Source: CAYNJG01 sp965216885
GTDB lineage: Bacteria > Planctomycetota > Planctomycetia > Pirellulales > Pirellulaceae
DNA: 64,000 bases
Reading direction: 5' to 3'
Assembly: GCA_965216885.1 (NCBI GenBank)
Contig: OZ244209.1
Coordinates: forward strand, 2,542,001-2,606,000
A program made the translations under genes and the position numbers. The notes under the pieces are model-generated. The model was not told the origin of the DNA, did not search any database, and was given only the letters and a program-made list of their open reading frames with translations. Below are positions 17,122 to 26,602 of the stretch, piece by piece (the stretch's first letter is position 1; every line of letters begins with the position of its first letter).

Positions 17122-19233
17122 ATGAAGGTTAAGACATTGTTTCGCCCCATTGTGGGATTGGCGGCGATAGCCCTTATTTCCTGCCCTGCTTTCGCGCAGA
17201 ATTTCGTCGTTGGCGACGCGGGCTTCAACATCCCGGGCAACAACTGGCCTGGCGGAGAAGCACCTGGATTCGCCATCGATGGTGTTGGACAGAAGTACCT
17301 GAACTTCGGTCAGCAGAACACCGGATTTGCGGTCACCCCATCCGTGGGAGCATCTGTCGCAACTTCGCTGACATTGTGGTCGGCCAACGATGCCATTGAA
17401 CGTGACCCTGCGTTCTATGAAGTATGGGGAAGTAACGAACCAGCACCCGCCGGTTTCGGCGCCCCGAACACGCTGCTTCCAATTACCGCGTTCACAGCGA
17501 TTTCGACTGGCGAAGTCGTTCTCCCCGAAACTCGTAACGCAGGTGGCGATGCCGCCCTGGATGTTGCGAATTCGTTTACCGTGGATTTTGACAACAGCGT
17601 TGCATACAGCAGCTACCTCGTCGTCTTCCCGGACGTGCGAGATCCCAGCTCGGCCAACAGCATGCAAATTGCTGATGTCCAGTTGTTCGACTCAGCTGGC
17701 GACGGAATCTTTACACCAGGCGACCCAATCGTTGGTGGCCAGGTACTCGCCGAGCCCGACTTGAACACCATCGGTGGTGACGACTTCGGTACCGTGGTCA
17801 TTAGCGGTGAACTTGACGTCGTGCGTGGTCCCGACCAGCTCGTTCAGGGATTGGCTCAGTGGTGGTACAACGGCAACAAGCGAAACAACCAGGACTTCTT
17901 CAACGCTGCTCGCGAAGGCGACACGACAGACCTGACGAACCCATCGGGCGCTGCTTTCACTACCCCCGACACATGGTGGGGCGGTAATGGAGATCGCGTT
18001 ATCTCGGGTATCGCTTTGGATCGTTACCCTGATCCAGCTCTTGCAGGCGATCGATTCGCCGGCACCAACAACGAAAACTATGGTGTTCGTCTGTTTGGTG
18101 AAATCTTCATTCCAGAAGATGGCGTCTACCTGCTTCGTGACGGTATCGATGATTACACGATGCTCGCCATGGACCTCGAAGGTGATGGACTGAACGAAGA
18201 TGACCTTCCACTCGCCAACGAAGACGCACCTATCGGTGACCTGATCATCCATGATGATGACTGGGCGAACTGGAACGGTGGGAGCAACGACGGACCAAAC
18301 GGTCCTTTCGGTATCGCTGAGTTCGAAGACATCGACAACGGTGGCTCGTGGCGTGAAATCGAGATTTGGATGTCTGAAGGTGGCGGCGGTGACGCTGGTA
18401 TCTTCTACATGGCCAATGAGGACGACGACGATCTGAATCTTGACCAGTGGGACGCAGCCGGTGCTCTCGACGCTGAGCAGCGTGACATGTACCTAATTCC
18501 GCCAGAGAATCTTCGTGCCAGTGTTCCTGGTGACATTCTTTCCGGAACTTCCACCGTCAAACTCGAAGGCGGAAACGTCGAGCACGTGTTCCAGGTTAGC
18601 AGTGATCTGCTTGATTCGGACCACGTAATCGTTCGCGACGCTGGCGGAGAAGCCGTTAGCGTCATCGACCTGTCGGACGCTACGATTCGCATCGAAGCTG
18701 AGGGTGACCTGGTTGCTGGTGACGAGTGGGTACTGTTTGGTGCAGATGAGTTGGTCGGTGAAGACTCCGTCACGTGGGTTGTCGATGACATCAACATGTG
18801 GGACTTCAGCGGCCTCACCAATGACGGCGAAGGTGCACACCGTATCCGTTACACGGGTGGCCTTGTCTCAAATCCTCTCGACAACAACGGAGACGGTGTT
18901 GTTGACGGTGGTGACCTTGCCAACGCATGTGGTGCTGGAAACGTAGCCGAGCTGCTCGAAGCTCTTGGCACCGTTGCTGGTGACCTCGACGGCAATGGCG
19001 TTGTTGAATTCCCCGATTTCCTCACGCTGTCGGGCAACTTCAATCAGGAAGGCGTTGAATACGCTGGTGGCGACATCGACTGTAGTGGCGTTGTTGAGTT
19101 CCCTGACTTCCTGTCGCTGTCGGGTAACTTCGGAGCTGGTTCCGCAGCTGCTTCCGTTCCTGAGCCTGCAACGGCCGGACTGTTGGCTGCTGCGTTCGCA
19201 TTCATCGGACTGGCACGACGTCGTCGTCGCTAG
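17122..19233 (+). CDS. PEP-CTERM/dockerin-like secreted protein, probably highly expressed
   Basis: The protein is 703 residues from ATG 17122, chosen because GGAGGT lies just upstream and a signal peptide (VGLAAIALISCPAFAQ) follows. The N-terminal region has GGEAPGFAIDGVGQKYLNFG, shared with the paralogue at 31027-33192. The middle (about 330-460) has a PA14-like DDYTMLAMDLEGDGLNEDD segment, shared with the paralogue at 56280-58376. Near the end are two EF-hand or dockerin-like repeats (GDLDGNGVVEFPDFLTLSGN and DIDCSGVVEFPDFLSLSGN), then the PEP-CTERM tail VPEPATAGLLAAAFAFIGLARRRRR split as PEP, membrane helix and basic end. Codons are skewed to GGT, GCT and GTT compared with neighbours, and a strong terminator follows. 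Both suggest high expression, perhaps as a surface-layer or matrix protein. Confidence 0.85.
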   Translation: MKVKTLFRPIVGLAAIALISCPAFAQNFVVGDAGFNIPGNNWPGGEAPGFAIDGVGQKYLNFGQQNTGFAVTPSVGASVATSLTLWSANDAIERDPAFYEVWGSNEPAPAGFGAPNTLLPITAFTAISTGEVVLPETRNAGGDAALDVANSFTVDFDNSVAYSSYLVVFPDVRDPSSANSMQIADVQLFDSAGDGIFTPGDPIVGGQVLAEPDLNTIGGDDFGTVVISGELDVVRGPDQLVQGLAQWWYNGNKRNNQDFFNAAREGDTTDLTNPSGAAFTTPDTWWGGNGDRVISGIALDRYPDPALAGDRFAGTNNENYGVRLFGEIFIPEDGVYLLRDGIDDYTMLAMDLEGDGLNEDDLPLANEDAPIGDLIIHDDDWANWNGGSNDGPNGPFGIAEFEDIDNGGSWREIEIWMSEGGGGDAGIFYMANEDDDDLNLDQWDAAGALDAEQRDMYLIPPENLRASVPGDILSGTSTVKLEGGNVEHVFQVSSDLLDSDHVIVRDAGGEAVSVIDLSDATIRIEAEGDLVAGDEWVLFGADELVGEDSVTWVVDDINMWDFSGLTNDGEGAHRIRYTGGLVSNPLDNNGDGVVDGGDLANACGAGNVAELLEALGTVAGDLDGNGVVEFPDFLTLSGNFNQEGVEYAGGDIDCSGVVEFPDFLSLSGNFGAGSAAASVPEPATAGLLAAAFAFIGLARRRRR

Positions 19234-19266
19234 GCCACGAATTGCGTCAGCAATAGATTGATTCTC

Positions 19267-19307
19267 AAACGGGCGTTGGAGTCCCAGATTCCAACGCCCG
19301 TTTTTTT
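19267..19307 (+). terminator. Rho-independent terminator of the PEP-CTERM gene
   Basis: A 14-bp perfect stem (AAACGGGCGTTGGA at 19267-19280 with TCCAACGCCCGTTT at 19290-19303) and a 9-nt loop are followed by a run of T to 19307. It begins 34 bp after the stop codon of the gene at 17122-19233. This is the clearest intrinsic terminator in the window. Confidence 0.92.
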
Positions 19308-19520
19308 CATGCGCGACCTGACAAGACAGGGTTCAGGCTATCATCGTCGACCACCACACAGATCTGGCATCGAAAAGACATAAGGCCGACACCTGAACCG
19401 TCGAAAGTTGGCCACCCGCCTTTTCCTGCAGGAAACCGCCCCTAGTTTGCGAACCAGCCGAGAATCTGAAAGACTCTCCTGCTCCACGTTCCCCCCTCGA
19501 TGATTCAAGAGCGGTTCACC

Positions 19521-21287
19521 ATGTCACGAGTATCGCTTTCACTGTTCATTGCGTTGTGTGGGCTGAGCACGCAGGTTGAATCGGCGGAACCGACGTATTT
19601 CGAAATCGGAGAGCACCAGGCTTTTGTGTTCGAGCCGCCCACGATGTCGCGGTTAGACGGCCCAATGCCTTGGGTCTGGTACGCGCCAACGTTTATTCGT
19701 CGCCTTCCCGGACCTGAAGAAGACTGGATGATTCAACGGCTTCACGAACGGGGCATCGCGATCGCTGGTGTCGATGTTGGCGAATCGTACGGCAGCCCAA
19801 CCGGTCGCGAAGCCTACCAGTTGCTCTACGAGAACCTGACGTCGAAACGGGGCTACCGCGAGCACCCCGTGTTGCTGGCCCGCAGTCGTGGCGGGCTGAT
19901 GCTGTACAACTGGGCCGTTGAGCATCCACAAGCCGTAGGTGGAGTCGCGGGGATCTATCCTGTTTGCAACATTGAGAGTTACCCGGGCGTCGCCAAAGCC
20001 GCCGGTGCCTACGACATGACGGCGAAGCAGTTGCAAGCGAAACTGATTGAGCACAATCCAATCCATCGCCTTGAGCCTTTGGCGAAAGCAAAGGTTCCGA
20101 TACTGCATATTCACGGAGACAGGGACCAAGTGGTACCACTCGAGCAGAACTCCGCGGAACTGGCCGACAACTACAGTCGCCTTGGTGGTCCCGTCGAGAT
20201 TAAAGTCATCAAAGGGCAGGGCCACAATATGTGGCAGGGCTGGTTCCAACACAGAGGTTTGACGGACTTCATAATTGACCGTGCCTTGGCGACACCGCCA
20301 AAAGGAAAAGAAGGCGAGCACTCACCGTCGGAAGACCTCCAAGAGCAAGACTCGCTAAACGCAGGTGACCAAGAAACGAATGGTCCTCGCGGAGCGGCGA
20401 CTTCTTCCGATTTCGTCGTCGTGCATTCAGAGAACCTTGAAGTCACCATTGGCAACAACAAATTGCTCACGCGAAACGGGCTGCAACACAACGCGGGATA
20501 CAACGGAATCTTTTCGATCACCTCAACCTCGCAACCCGAAAGCCCCTTCGTCCCCGCGTACGCAGGCATCAACCTCGAGCACTACTTTGATGGCAGCGGC
20601 CGACAGGAGAGCGAGGTATTCTTCGAGCCACGCCATGCCGGAATGCAGCTCCGGCGATTGTCCCCGACTGTTGTTGAACTCTATCAGTCCACTACACCCG
20701 TTTATCAGGTCGAAAGCTGGACACGGTTTTCAGTCGCTGCGAACCACATCGATTTCTCGTTCCGTTGCCGGCCGCATCGCGAGAACTACAGGGGCGACTT
20801 CCTTGGAACGTTTTGGGCGTCCTACCTGAATGGCCCGCTCAACAAGAGCATCTACTTCCTGGACGCGCAATCGAACCTCGAAAGCCCCGTCTGGCGCCAA
20901 TTCAACACGCAAGCACACAATCGCGACAGCACCGTCGTGCGAAACAACGATACGCTCGAATTGGAATTCGACTCCACGGATATGCTGTTCGCAAACATCT
21001 CGCCACTGAAGTTCTCCGCCCCGTTCTTCTACGGGCGGTTCCGTAACATGGTGTTGATCTATGTGTTCCAACCAGACTCCACGATTCGCTTCTCTCATTC
21101 ACCATCTGGCGGAGGGCGTTCGGCAGAGGGCAACGACACAAATCCGGCATGGGATTTTCAGTTCATCATCCCCCAGCCCAAGGCCGGACAGGATTACAGG
21201 CTGGATGGAAGACTGATCTACAAACGCTGGAAGGGCCGCGAAGATGTGCTACAGGAAGTCGCGGCCTATCTGAAGTCGAATCAGTAA
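19521..21287 (+). CDS. Secreted alpha/beta hydrolase fused to a beta-sandwich C-terminal domain
   Basis: The protein is 588 residues from ATG 19521 (an ATG at 19500 is also possible). The signal peptide is SLSLFIALCGLSTQVESA. The first 260 residues are an alpha/beta hydrolase: nucleophile Ser about 122 in LLARSRGGLML (A-x-S-x-G), acid in HIHGDRDQVVPL and His in KGQGHNMW. A Pro/Glu-rich linker (KGKEGEHSPSEDLQEQDS) leads to a 300-residue beta-rich domain (NGIFSITSTSQPESPF, HIDFSFRCRPHRENYRG, FFYGRFRNMVLIYVFQP). That domain resembles sugar-binding or mutarotase-like beta-sandwiches that occur alone in planctomycetes. Substrate unknown; an esterase on plant or algal polysaccharide is plausible. 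Confidence 0.72.
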   Translation: MSRVSLSLFIALCGLSTQVESAEPTYFEIGEHQAFVFEPPTMSRLDGPMPWVWYAPTFIRRLPGPEEDWMIQRLHERGIAIAGVDVGESYGSPTGREAYQLLYENLTSKRGYREHPVLLARSRGGLMLYNWAVEHPQAVGGVAGIYPVCNIESYPGVAKAAGAYDMTAKQLQAKLIEHNPIHRLEPLAKAKVPILHIHGDRDQVVPLEQNSAELADNYSRLGGPVEIKVIKGQGHNMWQGWFQHRGLTDFIIDRALATPPKGKEGEHSPSEDLQEQDSLNAGDQETNGPRGAATSSDFVVVHSENLEVTIGNNKLLTRNGLQHNAGYNGIFSITSTSQPESPFVPAYAGINLEHYFDGSGRQESEVFFEPRHAGMQLRRLSPTVVELYQSTTPVYQVESWTRFSVAANHIDFSFRCRPHRENYRGDFLGTFWASYLNGPLNKSIYFLDAQSNLESPVWRQFNTQAHNRDSTVVRNNDTLELEFDSTDMLFANISPLKFSAPFFYGRFRNMVLIYVFQPDSTIRFSHSPSGGGRSAEGNDTNPAWDFQFIIPQPKAGQDYRLDGRLIYKRWKGREDVLQEVAAYLKSNQ

Positions 21288-21307
21288 CCGAGCCAAACTC
21301 GCTACAG

Positions 21308-22429
21308 CTACGCCGGGCCGTCGCCAACCGACAATGCCGCGAGGTCACCTTCCATCAATTGGGCAACGAACTCCGTTCTTTCAATGCGTTGCAGCACAAC
21401 CTTGATCGCCGCGGTCATGGGTACCGCCAGCAGCATGCCTGCGAAACCCCACAGCGCGTACCAGCCCATCAACGCGAGCAACACCACAATGGGATGTAGC
21501 GCAAAGGAAGCTCCCATCAACCGTGGCTCGATCACGTTGCCGCCAGCAAGCTGGACGCCACACGACAGAATGCTGGCGGCGATCATGGACGTGAAACTGA
21601 GTTCAGGATGCAGCCAGATCAAAGGCAGCGGCAAAACGCAGGTCACCAACGGACCGAAGTTGGGAATGTAGTTCAGCAGAAAAGTCAGCAGTCCCATCAG
21701 CAACGCTAGTGGCACCTGAAAAAACGCCAGCACGAGCCAGACCGCGATGCCCGTACCGATGGAGATCGACGTCTTCAAAACGATGTATTCGCGCAGCTTT
21801 GATTCGATCATCTCGGCAAGCTCGCTTTTTCTCGCGGACTCACTCGCCCCCAGTAACAGGAAGAACATATAGATCAGCACAATCCCCAACGTACTGGAGA
21901 GTGACGCCATTTCGGCCAGCAGCCATTGTTCCGCCGATTCCGCGCTTTGCTGCGCCGCCAGCCTCAAACGAGCCGAACTGGACAGTAAATCGCCGGTCTC
22001 GTTCCCAGTATCCTCCGGCAGGATACCCAACCGCTCGGCAATCGGCGCCACATATTCCGTCGCCCTCAACACACGCTTCTGAAATGCGTCGTCGGTCGCA
22101 AGCTGGTCGATCGACGAGGCGATCGTGCCGATCAACAGCAGCATCAGCATGACGCCCAGCAGGAAGGCCGCCGTCACCGCAGCTACGCGACTGGGAAAGA
22201 GGCGACGTTGCAAGAAATCCAATATTGGCGTCAGCCCAACCGTGAAGAACACTGCCACCACGAAGGGAACCAGAACGGGTCGCAACAGATAGAGCATGAC
22301 GCCAATCGTCAACGCTGCAAGGCACGTCTGGCAGCGACTCTGCCAACGCAATTCGCCCGCCAACACCTCAAACTGACCATCCGTCGGTAGTTGCTGATCT
22401 TGCTCTACACCCATCGACACCATCCACAT
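21308..22429 (-). CDS. AI-2E family transporter (PerM/YdiK type permease)
   Basis: This is a 373-residue integral membrane protein with about eight hydrophobic segments. It shows the family pattern: an N-terminal pair of helices (LTIGVMLYLLRPVLVPFVVAVF then GLTPILDFLQRR), a soluble loop of about 100 residues, then LGIVLIYMFFLLLG, the conserved LTFLLNYIPNFGPL, and IEPRLMGASFALHPIVVLLALMGW. Family members have been linked to autoinducer-2 or Na+ export, and specificity cannot be read from sequence. The start could be any of several close ATGs; the furthest is given. It converges on the hydrolase ending at 21287. Confidence 0.88.
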   Translation of the reverse strand: MWMVSMGVEQDQQLPTDGQFEVLAGELRWQSRCQTCLAALTIGVMLYLLRPVLVPFVVAVFFTVGLTPILDFLQRRLFPSRVAAVTAAFLLGVMLMLLLIGTIASSIDQLATDDAFQKRVLRATEYVAPIAERLGILPEDTGNETGDLLSSSARLRLAAQQSAESAEQWLLAEMASLSSTLGIVLIYMFFLLLGASESARKSELAEMIESKLREYIVLKTSISIGTGIAVWLVLAFFQVPLALLMGLLTFLLNYIPNFGPLVTCVLPLPLIWLHPELSFTSMIAASILSCGVQLAGGNVIEPRLMGASFALHPIVVLLALMGWYALWGFAGMLLAVPMTAAIKVVLQRIERTEFVAQLMEGDLAALSVGDGPA

Positions 22430-22540
22430 TTTTCAACGCTACGCTCGCCTCCGCAGCGATCTGATATCCCATAAGAACTCGGATACTCGTGCATAACAGA
22501 CTATCGATCCGAGCGGGCCGTTGGAAGGGTAGACAAGACC

Positions 22541-22904
22541 GTAGACAGGACCGCTGAGCCATCTCCCATGGCGTCTCGCGAGGCTATCGGCTTCCTCAGC
22601 TTCGAATTCTCTTTCCTAGCTGCTTGAGGCGTTTGGCTTCATCCATTTTCAAACCACCGTACTCCATACGCCAACGAATCAGCGTCTGGACCGATACGCC
22701 AATCTTCTTGGCTGCAAGTTCCTGCGATGTCCCTTGGGATGTTAGCAGCTCCGCTTCGCGAAGCTTCAGAATGATCACCTCGGGACCGTACTTCTATCCT
22801 CGTGGCATGATTGCCCTCCTGTTTGTGATGCCACCCAGAAATTTCCATTCCAGGTGGACTCATTAAAGGGGGCCGGATCAATGAAACTATACCGTCCTGT
22901 CTAC
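22541..22904. mobile_element. Remnant of an IS3-family insertion sequence
   Basis: An 11-bp inverted pair, GTAGACAGGAC at 22541-22551 and its reverse complement at 22894-22904, brackets a degraded orfA. A near copy of the left motif (GTAGACAAGACC) lies directly beside it at 22529-22540. OrfB, the DDE transposase, is absent. The right end touches the stop codon of the beta-helix gene (22901). The element is dead. Confidence 0.6.
22572..22808 (-). pseudogene. IS3-family orfA (helix-turn-helix) pseudogene
   Basis: Starting at ATG 22808, with GGAGGG upstream, the reading is MPRG, then a TAG stop, then KYGPEVIILKLREAELLTSQ. It continues through the helix-turn-helix GVSVQTLIRWRMEYGGLKMDEAKRLKQL, split here as HTH and tail. 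A one-base deletion follows: after a shift the frame continues KENSKLRKPIASRD, matching the normal orfA ending. So the gene has a nonsense codon, a frameshift and a lost 3' part. The family similarity is strong (REAE...LRW R.EYGGLK..EAKRLKxLEKEN pattern). Confidence 0.75.
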
Positions 22905-25054
22905 TCCAGGCTGGAGACGTCATTGCCTTCGCCAAGGTCTGTCACTGGCCCGAAACTGACGACCGTGTTTCCGCGGGCGGTGGCTTCAAGGAGAATCGGG
23001 TATTCCGTTTCGTTTCGGATGGTGGAGTTCTTGCCTGTCACGACGATGGCTCGAGTTGTTTCGTCTCGAGGCCCGGGTGCTCGGTGAAAAACGATTGTAT
23101 GGTTGTCGCCCTGGATATCCGCGATGTTGTGGTCCCCCATGGCGTGCGGGGAAGGCAGGATTGTCATCTCAATCTTCTGGTTGGACCTGGCCAGACGAAA
23201 ATCGCTCAAGGGACCGAAAGCAAAATTACCCCGTGAACCCTTGATCGTACCGCCGTTGGGCAAGTTGAAATTGGTTGACCCGCAGTCAATCGCCGTGCAG
23301 TTGACGATCGTCGCGCCGCTCCCCAGGTACGTTCGGATTCCACCTCGGGTATTCATCACTTTCGTGTTCTCCACTCGCACGCTTCCGCCACCGCGATAGA
23401 CCCTGATGCCATCTTCGGTGATCGTGAACATGTGATCCTTCGGAATCGGCGCCGGGGGAGTGTTCTTGCTGCCGACAATACTGAAGGGCATCTTGTAATC
23501 GTACTGGTAGGGCAGGGAAGCGGCGTCCGTTTCTGCGTACATGTCATTCGTGGCACGAACGACACCTTTGACCAACGAGTTCTTGATCAGCGTATTGTCC
23601 GCCGGGCTTTGCATGAAAATCGCGTGACAGAAAGCCTGCTGATGGACCTCCACTCCATCCAGAACGGTGTTCTTTCCGTTGATCAGAATACCGCCGCGTT
23701 TTCTGAGCCTGAATGAATTGTTCCTTCCGATTCCAAACATGGCACCATAGCCGTACGGGAAGGAACCTCGAACGGTCACTTTCGTGCCCACGATATGATT
23801 GTTGTCGCCTCTAACTCTTATGTTGACGCCGCCGCCGTTAGCAAGCCTCTTGCGGTCCAGGTTATAGGCCGTGAAATCGGTGACCTCCGTCATGCCGTTG
23901 TAGTAGACGTCTTCAAACTCGCCATTGCGGACGGTATTCCCGTCGCCGCTAATCCGCAACCGGCCGTCACCCGCCTGGCTCACTTCGCAGGAGAAATACG
24001 CGCCCGTCAGATCCAGCAGGTTGTTGTCGCCAGACAGCCGCAAGGCATCGCTGTCCAGCTCATACTTCCCCGCCTTCATGACGATCTTTTGGTCGCTTCC
24101 CTGCATTGCGGAACGCAGCTCGGCGATCGTGGATACGCTGACGATGTTCTGCGCGGCGGCGTCGTGTGGCTCCAAAGTGTGGACTCGGAAGTTCCGGTAG
24201 ATGTGATGCGTGCCGACCATCCGAAAACCGAAATAGCCCTCCTTATAGACCGGGAAACGATCGAGCTCATACCGAGCTTCACGCTGGACTCGCTCGCCCT
24301 GACGATCACGGCCTTCCACCTGGATCCGATCGCCGCGTGCGATTTCATAAATCAGCTTCCCGTCGACGATATATTGGACCACATCATCAAAGGCCACCAA
24401 CTGAACGGACATAACTTTGTCGGGCGTAATCAGATAGCCGGGCTTGCCGTCCTTGTCGTTGAGCGCCAGATGCGCAGCCACTTTGCCGTCGACCTCGCGG
24501 GGATAACGTCGCATCCGCGTTGTCACATTGGCAGCGTTGGCGCCACCGCCGCCGGTACTCGCATAGTAGCCGTGCATCTTGTCATAGGACGAGAACTTGC
24601 CCGTGTAGCGCTTCGCATCAAAGAGCCCGTTGTCGGGAGCCAATGGATCACTGGCCATCCAGAAATTATTGATGTCGCGGGGCTGCAAACCTTTAACGGC
24701 GGGTTCGGGCTGCGGGCAGAGCACGTCGTAGGTGATCGTCACCCGAGTCGAAAGCTTCTTCTTGTACCAGATTGTGCATCCCCGTCCCGGCAGCCAACAG
24801 TCCAGCGAGTTGTCGCGTACCTCGATACGCTCGGGCTCGAACCCAGATCGTTCCTGAACCTGGACAACCCAGTTATTGAGGTTCTTGAAATCATCATTCG
24901 ACACCAGCTTCCCAACCTGGAAGAGCCCCACGCCATGGCCCAGCACCACGGGGCTGCCGCCGACACTAACTTCGGGCTCGTCGGCTCGTACGTGCGACCA
25001 CGAACTGATCGCGGCGAAAGCTGCCAGGCAGTACAGAAGCCTTCGGATTTTCAT
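22901..25054 (-). CDS. Secreted right-handed beta-helix protein with N-terminal DUF6250-like domain
   Basis: The protein is 717 residues from ATG 25054, chosen because AAGGA precedes it and a signal peptide (RRLLYCLAAFAAISSWSHVRA) follows. About residues 40-300 form a jelly-roll domain like those of polysaccharide-binding or lyase-associated proteins (DNSLDCWLPGRGCTIWYKKK, YYASTGGGGANAANVTTRMR). About 320-690 form parallel beta-helix coils with many Asn ladders (GDNNLLDLTGAYF, GDGNTVRNGEFEDVYYNG, GGVNIRVRGDNNHIVGTKV, GKNTVLDGVEVHQQAFCHAI). Proteins of this design bind or cleave long polysaccharides. Lyase catalytic residues cannot be assigned from sequence alone. Confidence 0.75.
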   Translation of the reverse strand: MKIRRLLYCLAAFAAISSWSHVRADEPEVSVGGSPVVLGHGVGLFQVGKLVSNDDFKNLNNWVVQVQERSGFEPERIEVRDNSLDCWLPGRGCTIWYKKKLSTRVTITYDVLCPQPEPAVKGLQPRDINNFWMASDPLAPDNGLFDAKRYTGKFSSYDKMHGYYASTGGGGANAANVTTRMRRYPREVDGKVAAHLALNDKDGKPGYLITPDKVMSVQLVAFDDVVQYIVDGKLIYEIARGDRIQVEGRDRQGERVQREARYELDRFPVYKEGYFGFRMVGTHHIYRNFRVHTLEPHDAAAQNIVSVSTIAELRSAMQGSDQKIVMKAGKYELDSDALRLSGDNNLLDLTGAYFSCEVSQAGDGRLRISGDGNTVRNGEFEDVYYNGMTEVTDFTAYNLDRKRLANGGGVNIRVRGDNNHIVGTKVTVRGSFPYGYGAMFGIGRNNSFRLRKRGGILINGKNTVLDGVEVHQQAFCHAIFMQSPADNTLIKNSLVKGVVRATNDMYAETDAASLPYQYDYKMPFSIVGSKNTPPAPIPKDHMFTITEDGIRVYRGGGSVRVENTKVMNTRGGIRTYLGSGATIVNCTAIDCGSTNFNLPNGGTIKGSRGNFAFGPLSDFRLARSNQKIEMTILPSPHAMGDHNIADIQGDNHTIVFHRAPGPRDETTRAIVVTGKNSTIRNETEYPILLEATARGNTVVSFGPVTDLGEGNDVSSLE

Positions 25055-25354
25055 TTCAGTCATTCCTTGGTAGAGGGTAGAGGACTCGCGGTGCTGGATT
25101 TCAAACTTCAACCCTCAGCGGAATGAGGGTATCCTTCCGCGAGGCTATAACGCAAGATGCCGCCACCGCGCTACATATCTTCTCCCAGCGGCCCTACAGT
25201 TAACAAGGAATGGTTCTTTTCGAAGCCATCCACGTTGGGCTCGCCCTGCCAACTCCAAGCCATACCGCGCGACTCCAAGCCCTTGATGTACTTGCATTCG
25301 GCAAGGCGCAAGACGTTTGTGGTTCACCAGACTCAAATCTGGTAGAGTCCGGAC
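25055..25354. other. Divergent intergenic region
   Basis: These 300 bp separate the divergent beta-helix and enolase-superfamily genes and must hold both promoters. No gene-like frame with a start signal was recognised, and no clear palindrome was seen. Confidence 0.4.
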
Positions 25355-26602
25355 ATGACACTATCACGTCGAAAATGGCTTGCCGCTGCCGCAGGCAGCA
25401 TCCCACTGGTTGCCGCCGTCCGTAACGGACTTGGTGCCGAAACGCCCTCCGCCGAAGTGCTGGATCGCGCCGCCGCCGGGCCGCTGTTGCATCTGGACGA
25501 CCTGAGCCGACCTGTGATCATTGAATCCATGGAGCTGCTTCGCAATGGCGGCGAGTACCTGGTGCGCGTTCGCTCGACCGACGGGGCAGAGGGAGTGATC
25601 GCCGCTAACTCGGGCTGGCTTCCGGACACGTACCCGATATTTCAAAATCGCGTCGCCGCCTACCTTGTTGGCAAGGATGCACGAAAGGTCGAAACACTGC
25701 TGGAGGAATTGCTCCGCCCTCAGATCACGTACAAACTTCAGGGGCTCGCGCTTTGGGTCTGTGTGGCAGCCGCGGAAATGGCGATTCTCGAATTGCTGGG
25801 CCGTGTTGCCAGTAAATCGATCGGCGAGCTTTTTGGTGGTGTCCGCAATCCCAATGTCGCCGTCTACCGGGCCAGCGGCAAACGAGGAAACTCGCCGGCG
25901 GAAGAAGTCGACTACCTCCGTCAGCTCGTTGAAGAAACCGGCGCCAGCGCCGTCAAATTCCGCGTCGGCGGCATGCTTGGCAACAACCAGGATTCGCGTT
26001 CGGGGCGATCTGAGGCGCTCATCCCCATGGTGCGAGATGCGTTCGGCGACGACATGACGATCTACGCTGATTCGAACAGCTCCTATGACGCTGCCAATGC
26101 CATTCGTATTGGTCGGATGATGGAAGAACACGGCTATGCCTTTTTCGAAGAGCCATGTCGGTTCGACGATTTGTGGGAGACGAAGAAGGTAGCCGATGCG
26201 CTCAAACTCCCCATCGCGGGCGGCGAACAAGAATTCAGTCTAAGGCGATTTCGGTGGACGATCCTGAATCGCGGCCTGGATGTAGTGCAGCCGGACCTCC
26301 ATTACTTCGGCGGATTTATTCGCTCCACCCGCGTTGCCCTCATGGCACACGCAGCGGGCTTGCCCTGCACACCGCACATGTCTGGCTGGGGCATGGGCTA
26401 CCTCAACGCGCTGCACTTCATGTCGTACATCCCGAATGCCGCGGCGCATATGGAGTTCAAAGGGTACAGCAAGGTCCCCTTCCAATGCGCCACGTCTTCA
26501 ATGAAATGCGAGGATGGCGTCATCCGCGTCCCAACCGGCCCCGGCTTTGGGGTCGACATCGACGCCGACTACATCCAAAAAGCCAAGCCGCTTCGTGCGT
26601 AA
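25355..26602 (+). CDS. Tat-exported enolase-superfamily enzyme (mandelate racemase/muconate lactonizing type)
   Basis: The protein is 415 residues. A twin-arginine signal (SRRKWLAAAAGSIPLVAA) leads the mature enzyme. The capping domain covers about 50-160. The barrel carries the superfamily residues: the K-x-R motif at 201-203 (AVKFRVGG), metal ligands Asp239 (IYADSNSSY), Glu265 (FFEEPC) and Glu291 (AGGEQEF), and His341 (CTPHMSGWG). Members abstract a proton alpha to a carboxylate, typically in sugar-acid dehydration or epimerisation. An exported version is unusual outside planctomycete-like genomes and fits with the exported Gfo/Idh/MocA enzymes in this window. Confidence 0.85.
   Translation: MTLSRRKWLAAAAGSIPLVAAVRNGLGAETPSAEVLDRAAAGPLLHLDDLSRPVIIESMELLRNGGEYLVRVRSTDGAEGVIAANSGWLPDTYPIFQNRVAAYLVGKDARKVETLLEELLRPQITYKLQGLALWVCVAAAEMAILELLGRVASKSIGELFGGVRNPNVAVYRASGKRGNSPAEEVDYLRQLVEETGASAVKFRVGGMLGNNQDSRSGRSEALIPMVRDAFGDDMTIYADSNSSYDAANAIRIGRMMEEHGYAFFEEPCRFDDLWETKKVADALKLPIAGGEQEFSLRRFRWTILNRGLDVVQPDLHYFGGFIRSTRVALMAHAAGLPCTPHMSGWGMGYLNALHFMSYIPNAAAHMEFKGYSKVPFQCATSSMKCEDGVIRVPTGPGFGVDIDADYIQKAKPLRA

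Noticed and set aside
23795..25126. Antisense frame of 443 codons opposite the beta-helix gene
   Set aside because: The minus-strand gene has a signal peptide, domains and a ribosome binding site; the plus-strand frame has none.
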